Source of the DNA: Clostridia bacterium
GTDB taxonomy: Bacteria; Bacillota; Clostridia; Christensenellales; Borkfalkiaceae
Assembly (NCBI GenBank): GCA_029071285.1
Contig: JAIEAS010000229.1
Span: forward strand, 1-7,301
Length of the DNA: 7,301 nucleotides
Reading direction: 5' to 3'
The notes beneath the pieces were generated by a model. That model was not told where the DNA came from and did not search any database. It saw only the letters and a list, made by a program, of their open reading frames with translations. The translations under genes were made by a program, and so were the position numbers. Shown here one piece after another: positions 1 through 5,200 of the stretch. Position 1 is the stretch's first letter; the number at the start of each line of letters is the position of its first letter.

Positions 1-1
1 A

Positions 2-583
2 AACTACAACGCAAATATGCGCCAGCTCGTCTTCGACAAAATCAATATGACCCAGATGGTCGTATTCAACCGCTTCAACGACGGGTGCGACAAAATGGAA
101 TTTCATAAAGTAGTAAGAGGAATTTCGCGCCGCCCCGACATAGTTTACGACTACGCCGACGGCAGGGTTGAGCCCGACGACATTGTGGACCCCCTTCCCT
201 TCGACGTGAACGCGCCGATAATAGAAATCTCCGATAAGGACTTCGCGTGGTTCTACCGTGACTTAGCGGAAAACGGCGAGAGTTATATCGGCAAAACCGT
301 TCGCTTCAAAGGAATGGCGGCGGTTTCTAAAAAGGTGCCGCAGGGCTTTATCGTTCTCGGCAGACACATTATGACCTGCTGCGAGGCGGACACCGCGTAC
401 GACGGCTTTGCCGTGAACACGCGCGGACTTTTAAAGGACGTAAAAACCCGCGACTGGCTGATTGTAACCGCGAAAATTTCGTACGAGTACACCGATATCT
501 ACCGCGCCGAGGGACCCGTGTTCACCGCGGAAAAGCTTGAAAAAGCCGAGCCCCCCGAAGAGTTCGTCGCAACTTATTATTGA
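2..583 (+). CDS. TIGR03943/DUF1980 family (YcgQ-like) protein, 5'-truncated
   Basis: The frame is open from the first bases of the window. The first ATG (17) has no Shine-Dalgarno sequence before it, so I read this as the C-terminal ~193 residues of a longer protein. Numbered from that Met, a GKTVRFKG stretch at ~92-99 leads into FIVLGRHIMTCCEAD (~111-125) and then YDGFAVN. This order (a 'V.G.V' strand, then a GR...TCC.AD core) is the hallmark I recognise from the C-terminal domain of TIGR03943/DUF1980 proteins such as Bacillus YcgQ. Family members have N-terminal membrane helices, would be missing here, and are usually encoded beside a YcgR/DUF318-type permease, which may lie upstream of the window. 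The paired cysteines 121-122 could bind a metal, which is inference. No catalytic activity is established for the family, so none is claimed. The stop overlaps or lies 5 nt before the next gene, so the two are probably co-transcribed. The tail contains an AEKLEKAE stretch that recurs in the next protein. Confidence 0.7.
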   Translation, partial: NYNANMRQLVFDKINMTQMVVFNRFNDGCDKMEFHKVVRGISRRPDIVYDYADGRVEPDDIVDPLPFDVNAPIIEISDKDFAWFYRDLAENGESYIGKTVRFKGMAAVSKKVPQGFIVLGRHIMTCCEADTAYDGFAVNTRGLLKDVKTRDWLIVTAKISYEYTDIYRAEGPVFTAEKLEKAEPPEEFVATYY

Positions 584-588
584 TTATT

Positions 589-1578
589 ATGGAAACCACT
601 GAAGAAAAAATCTACACCGAAGAGGATATCCAAAGCTGTATAAAGCCGCTGTCAAACAACGGCTTTATACGGTTTTTTCAATCGCTTTGGCGCAAGTGGC
701 TTGGCGTGTGGTACGGCTTCGCCGAAAAAAAGCCAAAGCTCGCCGACTGGATTTACAAAATCGGTTTCTTCTGCGTTTTCAGCTTCAGCGTCACGGTCTA
801 CCAGTTTATAATAATGACTTTCCTGCCCTACGCGTTCGAAAGCTTAAATAACGGTCCCGCGGGCTTCCCGCAAATCCCGATAGCCGCCGCGGGCGGGAAG
901 AACTTCACGATTTTCGGCGACGAAAACGGCTGGGGTTATTTTATCGCCTTCGAGCTTGCCGTGTTCACCGCACAGTGCATCAACTTCCCCCTGCAGCGCA
1001 ACGTAACCTACAAGTCGCACGGCAACCCGTGGGTGCAAGCGGCGTGGTACTTCATCGGCTGGGTGGTCGTATCGGTGGCAACCGACGCGCTTTGGGGCGT
1101 GTGCAACGCGTTCCTTCTGCACTGGGGCAGTCCCGAGGTGCTTAACGGCCTGATAAAAACTCTGTTGACAGGCTTCGTGTCAATGGTGGTATTTTTCTTT
1201 ATATTCCTCAAAATTTTCCCCGATCTCAACAAAACCGCCGCCCGCGCCGAAAAGAATTATGAAAAGCTGAAAGCGAAGGGCGCATCCGCAGAAAAGCTTG
1301 AAAAAGCCGAACTTAAGAAAAACCTTGCCCGCGAAAAGGCGGACGAGTTCAACGCCGAGCAGGCGGCAAACAAAGCCAGTTCTTTGGCGAGCGCGCGCGC
1401 GATAAAGTACTTTGCGTTCAAAAAAGAGTGCGCGCAGGCGGAAGAGCTATATAATAATATGGTAAGCGCCGCCGCCCCCGCGGGCGAGCTTGAAAAAGCC
1501 GAGCAAAATCTCGCCGCCGCCCGCGAAAAAACCGAAAAAGCCTACGCTCAGGCTATTGAAGCCTGCAAAAAACTGTAA
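589..1578 (+). CDS. Four-helix membrane protein, GtrA-like core with C-terminal coiled coil
   Basis: This is an integral membrane protein of 329 residues from ATG 589, or 332 from a TTG at 580 that overlaps the previous stop (TTGA). I prefer the ATG. Neither start has a good ribosome site, so translational coupling is likely. In 332-residue numbering, hydrophobic helices lie at about 58-84, 118-136, 152-178 and 190-213. Around 131-145 the sequence AQCINFPLQRNVTY, followed by an Ala/Trp-rich third helix, resembles the 'N-F-x-x-x-R-x-x-T/Y' signature of GtrA-like proteins, which take part in polyprenyl-linked sugar transfer or cell-surface glycan synthesis. The resemblance is to a short motif plus topology only. 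Residues 217-332 are Lys/Glu/Ala-rich and strongly coiled-coil-like, an extension that small GtrA proteins lack; positive residues after helix 4 suggest it is cytosolic. It is the last gene of its operon, followed by a strong terminator. It could also be an unrelated four-helix family. Confidence 0.85.
   Translation: METTEEKIYTEEDIQSCIKPLSNNGFIRFFQSLWRKWLGVWYGFAEKKPKLADWIYKIGFFCVFSFSVTVYQFIIMTFLPYAFESLNNGPAGFPQIPIAAAGGKNFTIFGDENGWGYFIAFELAVFTAQCINFPLQRNVTYKSHGNPWVQAAWYFIGWVVVSVATDALWGVCNAFLLHWGSPEVLNGLIKTLLTGFVSMVVFFFIFLKIFPDLNKTAARAEKNYEKLKAKGASAEKLEKAELKKNLAREKADEFNAEQAANKASSLASARAIKYFAFKKECAQAEELYNNMVSAAAPAGELEKAEQNLAAAREKTEKAYAQAIEACKKL
638..678 (+). terminator. Intragenic terminator-like hairpin near the start of the membrane-protein gene
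   Basis: An exact 11-bp inverted repeat, GTATAAAGCCG (638-648) and CGGCTTTATAC (660-670), encloses an 11-nt loop and is followed by GG and six T (673-678). This has the shape of a rho-independent terminator but lies about 50 nt inside the coding region, over the residues IKPLSNNGFIRF. Translating ribosomes would normally prevent it from forming, so it could act as a polarity or attenuation point when translation of this gene is weak. The GG between stem and T-tract and the AT-rich lower stem make it a moderate terminator at best. Confidence 0.4.
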
Positions 1579-1615
1579 AAATTCCCTCAAATTTGATACA
1601 AAAACACAATATATA

Positions 1616-1654
1616 GTGGTTGCAAAATTTGGCAACCACAATTTTTATTTTTTT
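1616..1654 (+). terminator. Rho-independent terminator of the upstream operon
   Basis: GTGGTTGC (1616-1623) pairs perfectly with GCAACCAC (1632-1639) across an 8-nt loop. A T-rich run (1641-1654, with two interrupting A) follows directly. It lies 38 nt after the stop of the membrane-protein gene, as expected for the end of that transcript. The T-rich run also sits where an UP element would be for the promoter at 1666-1694. Confidence 0.85.
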
Positions 1655-1665
1655 GTCGAAAACTA

Positions 1666-1694
1666 TTGCATTTTTTAAACTTGCGTAATATAAT
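1666..1694 (+). promoter_or_regulatory. Sigma-A promoter of the noncoding RNA
   Basis: A -35 box TTGCAT (1666-1671), a 17-nt spacer and a consensus -10 box TATAAT (1689-1694) form a near-ideal housekeeping promoter, with T-rich DNA just upstream as a possible UP element. The predicted start is an A at about 1701. That is the first base of the strand that pairs with 1924-1937, so promoter and RNA fold agree independently on the 5' end. No credible reading frame follows within 500 nt, so the product is probably an RNA. Confidence 0.8.
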
Positions 1695-1700
1695 AGTTAT

Positions 1701-1990
1701 ACCACATTCGACAACTTAATATCTAATGGTACGTTTTTGCTGGGAGTTTTTTTATTTTTCAGGAAAATCTTTTGCATTACATAGCTTTGCTTTAGTTACC
1801 AATAATATTTGGTGAGATATGCCTTTTGGCTTTGTATCTCTTTGACAACTTAATGTCACCGAATATTATTAGGCTGATATCGCTATTTCATAGGTATGCT
1901 GTCTTCCGGTACGTATATTAGATTTGTCGGGTGTGGTAACCTGAAGAGATATTACAGCAGAGTGTGTCTCTTCGGAGCCACACTTTTTTT
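1701..1990 (+). ncRNA. Structured noncoding RNA of about 290 nt, family not identified
   Basis: A strong promoter upstream and a UUCG-capped terminator downstream delimit a ~290-nt transcript with no plausible gene. The 5' end ACCACATTCGACAA (1701-1714) pairs with TTGTCGGGTGTGGT (1924-1937) over 14 bp, two of them G-U; U1700-A1938 could add one. Just inside, TAATAT (1717-1722) pairs with ATATTA (1915-1920). A long arm is formed by 1801-1815 with 1856-1870 (15 bp, one G-U), topped by a GAUAU/GUAUC and GCC-UUUU-GGC hairpin (1816-1838). ATAGC (1781-1785) can pair with GCTAT (1882-1886). I see no RNase P, SRP or tmRNA signature. Rod-like 6S RNA fits poorly. The clostridial raiA RNA is a reasonable family to test, but I cannot confirm it from memory. 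It could also be a long leader with an attenuator for the surface-protein gene, though the repeat element in between argues for an independent RNA. Confidence 0.7.
1961..1990 (+). terminator. UUCG-capped rho-independent terminator ending the noncoding RNA
   Basis: AGTGTG (1961-1966) pairs with CACACT (1979-1984). After a T/C mismatch, CTC (1968-1970) pairs with GAG (1975-1977) around the extra-stable loop TTCG (1971-1974). A run of seven T (1984-1990) follows. This is a strong intrinsic terminator and fixes the 3' end of the RNA at about 1990. Confidence 0.9.
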
Positions 1991-1999
1991 GTTGTCTTC

Positions 2000-2090
2000 T
2001 GTCATTTCGACCAAGCGAAGCGCGTGGAGAAATCTTTATATATTAATGTCAAAATTATATAAAGATCCCTCGACTACGCTCGGGATGACA
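2000..2090. repeat. Palindromic interspersed repeat (MITE/REP-like), 91 nt
   Basis: The element opens with TGTCATTTCGA (2000-2010) and closes with TCGGGATGACA (2080-2090), which pair over 11 bp with two G-U. An inner exact 11-bp repeat, ATCTTTATATA (2032-2042) and TATATAAAGAT (2056-2066), flanks a 13-nt loop. The intervening parts (GACCAAGCGAAGCGCG and CCCTCGACTACGC) are imperfectly complementary. The 'TGTCAT-TCGA...GGAGAAATCT...GATCCCTCGACTACGCTCGGGATGACA' layout matches a class of short non-coding palindromes seen in many copies across bacterial and metagenomic genomes, recalled from knowledge and not searched here. It encodes no transposase, so it is a passive element that would need one supplied in trans. 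Its usual translation (DPSTTLGMTKG) often gives rise to spurious gene calls. Confidence 0.8.
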
Positions 2091-2121
2091 AAAGGGGAAA
2101 TAAATTTTTTAGACCACGTCA

Positions 2122-2149
2122 TCTGATTTTACCCAAAGGGTAATTCAGA
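2122..2149 (+). promoter_or_regulatory. Leader hairpin upstream of the surface-protein gene
   Basis: TTACCC (2129-2134) and GGGTAA (2138-2143) form a 6-bp stem with an AAA loop. It is extended after a small internal loop by TCTGA (2122-2126) with TCAGA (2145-2149). No T-tract follows, so this is not a terminator. It may be part of the structured 5' leader, and AGAGA (2147-2151) can alternatively pair with TCTCT (2155-2159). I do not recognise a riboswitch class. Confidence 0.4.
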
Positions 2150-2157
2150 GAACCTCT

Positions 2158-2207
2158 CTTAAATCTGCCCTTGCCGACGGCAAGGGCGGGTTAAGGAGGA
2201 TAAGGAG
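2158..2207 (+). promoter_or_regulatory. GC-rich leader stem-loop overlapping a tandem ribosome-binding region
   Basis: GCCCTTGCC (2167-2175) and GGCAAGGGC (2179-2187) form a perfect 9-bp stem with a GAC loop. CTTAA (2158-2162) can pair with TTAAG (2191-2195) below it, which takes in the start of the first Shine-Dalgarno AAGGAGG (2193-2199). A second Shine-Dalgarno, AAGGAG (2202-2207), lies 6 nt before the ATG at 2214 and is the one with proper spacing; the first is 14 nt away. The second site decides the start. The hairpin may stabilise the mRNA or set ribosome access. I see no convincing promoter between 1991 and 2213, so the origin of this transcript is unresolved. Confidence 0.55.
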
Positions 2208-2213
2208 AAATAT

Positions 2214-5200
2214 ATGAAAATTAAAAGCAGAAATCTATTGACGGTGATTTTGGCATTACTGTGCGCTGTGGCGGTAGCTATCGGCGTTGGTTTTGTTTTG
2301 CCTAAAAATCAAAAAACTGCAAGCGCAGCTGCAAATGTGCCTACAATAACGTTTGGTACGATAAAATATTTTGGTAGTATAGCTACTTCTCCTACTTACT
2401 ACAATAGAGTGTTTTCATATGATTCCGATTTGTCAGCAAGTGCACAAAGTGCGAGCAAGGGTACGACTACAATAGGGACTAATTCAGTCTCAACATCGGT
2501 ATCTTATTCACCTTCCCTTGTTTCTGTCACCATGGTTCCGGTAATTCTCAGTGTAGACGTTCCCGCATATTCCGTTTATAAAGTTGAATTGAATTATCAA
2601 CTGTCGCAGACGGGCAGAAACGGCCGTGGAGTTTTTTTGAAGAACGAATGGACGGAATATAACGGTACTCCGGATAATTTTGTACTGAATGGTGTAGCTA
2701 TTATTGGCGGAGGAATACCATCCGATGTTAGCGGAAGTACCAATGTATCTTCGGGCGGTGCCCATTTATCGAGCAATACGGTTTATTTTTATAACGACAC
2801 AAGTGCACAGAAAACGATGAGGTTACATTCTTTTTATGCTTATTGGGTTTGTGACGCATCTGCCGGCAGTGTACACTACGCAGGTTCGCTGAGTTTTACC
2901 GCTCCTTCTGCTACAGACGTTACGGTTGAAAAAATCGGTACGGATCCTTCCGCAACCGATACTACAAAGACCTATAACGCAAATACGCAAACCTTTAACT
3001 TTACTTATGACGAACCTGAAATTGTAGGTGAATTCAGCACCATAAATTATGATACGGCTTATAAAAATATAGAGCCGACTGTAAAAAGCGCACTTGCGAC
3101 GGACGGCAGTACGCCGATAGCCTCGTCTACGTATGACATACCGAATCTTGATACGGACGGAACGCCTACTTCTGCAAGCGGAACTTTTAAGGCAAAGGAA
3201 GCAGGTACTTATGTAATAGCGTTTAACCTTACAAGCAGCGCTATAAGTAACGATATTACGTGGGGTGACGGCAGTACCGGCGAAAAAACGCTTGAGTTTA
3301 CAATTAAGCAAAAGAAACTTACTATCCCGACTATAGACACACCGCAGACTTACGATCCCGTTAACAAAGTCAACTTTGCCGTTACGGACTTCGACGCAAA
3401 CACAATGAAAGCAGTGACGGTGCCGGATCCTTCTACGTATATATCGTGGAACGTTGGCAGTACGCGTTTCGAAGCCGCGGCTGGAACGCCCGTAGGCTCG
3501 TACAGCGTAAAATTTCAGTTGAAAGATAAAGATAACTATTTATGGGATAAGGGTACAAACGGCACAACCGACGACCAAACGCCGTCGTTAAAAATAGAGG
3601 CTAAAAAGCTCACCATACCCACTATAACTGCGCCTCAGGAATATTCGGGCAGCGCGTTGCAGTTTGTGCTCGCGGATTTTAATGCGGGTACCGAGATAAG
3701 TATGGACGGCGTAACGCATCCGTCAGGCTGTACGGTAACTTGCTCAAGCTCAACCGGTGAAACGGATAACGATAAACAGGACACGTTTGAAGCAACTAAG
3801 GTTGGGAAGTATACTGTTTCTTTAAATTTGCGTGATGACACAAACTACGCTTGGGCAGACGATACAATCACCGCACAGGACGTTGAGTTTGAAATAACGC
3901 AGAAAGAACTTTTATCAACTCCGCCTGTAAGCAGTGAAACCAACGGCACGGGCGGTGCAGAATGGAAGTTCGGCGATACCGTAACTATTACTATCACGGA
4001 CGACAGAGCTTCAGGCGAAAATATTAACCTGTTGATCTACTACGACGTAGCGGGCGGTACGAGCAAAGCTAATACCCTTACCGGAACTTTTGACGGCACC
4101 AACACCACAACTATAACAATGCCCACTAATATTGCCGTAGGTAAGTATACCATTACGGTTGAGCTCAACGGCAATACGGGAGATAACGCTAACTATAAAA
4201 TCACTAAAAATTATACTCTCGATTTCGAGGTAACTTCGGGCAAGATAGACCCGAGCACTTACGACTGGACTTATACCAAGGACGGCGCGGCAGGTTCTAC
4301 CATAAAGGACGGAGATAAACTTCCTTTCGAGCTGAAACCGAACAATACGGTAGACGGCGTTAAATACGAGCTGTCAATTCAGATACCTACGTCGGACGCA
4401 AGTGCGGTAGCGGTAGACACTTCTAAATACGCAAACGGTTATCAGCTCCGCAGCGGCGATAGCGTAAACACTTATAAGACTATCGTTGCGCTCAAGACCA
4501 TAGACCCCGATTTCCAGTTCGAAGTAGGCGGCATTATGCAGTCCACTGTCGAAATAGAGCTAAACTGGGAAATCGAGAAAGGCACGTTCGATTTAACAAA
4601 CGTAAAGTGGGAGTACACGACGGACAACGGCAAGAGCTGGACTGAATACGACTCTTCAAAGCCCCCTCAGTATAATGACGGCAACTACGTAACCGTACGC
4701 GTAAAAGCAACGACTTTGCCCAACGGCTTGACCCTTGACGGCGATTACGATGGCGACGGCGAACGCGTTGTAGGCAATTATACCGCAAATATTTCAGCTT
4801 CGGATTTGGTGTACAACACTACCAACTTCAATGCGCCCGATACGAGCAAGTTAACTCTCAGCTGGGAGATAGCAAAGAAAAACCTGTTCAGCGCATTTAC
4901 AAATAGTAAAGAGCCTTACAGTAATGCTAACGGCTCGGGTACTATAATACTCAAAAAGCTTAAATTCAGCGACCCTAAGTTTGAAGACTACGTTGATTAT
5001 AAGTATTACGATATGAAGACGGGACTTGAAGTTACGCTTGCCGATATCAAGGCGGCGGCAGACCCGACGGACGAAAAGAAGTATAAGGTAGAAGCGTATA
5101 TTAAACCCGCCTATGCGGCTAACTATGCCGTGGACGACAACGGCAGCACGCCCAGCGACCAGTTTAAGACCGGTAGCAAGAACGTACTTGCAACTGCTAC

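Noticed and set aside
1490..1678. A 62-codon + strand frame overlapping the end of the membrane-protein gene
   Set aside because: It is a Lys/Pro-rich out-of-frame shadow of the coiled-coil coding region and continues through the operon terminator.
1896..2126. A 76-codon reading frame on the + strand between the two gene regions
   Set aside because: It runs across the end of the structured RNA, its terminator and the palindromic repeat, has no ribosome site, and contains the DPSTTLGMTKG translation typical of that repeat.
2823..3311. A 162-codon frame on the - strand
   Set aside because: It is antisense to the Ig-like modules, with a Cys/Arg-rich composition unlike a real protein and no ribosome site.
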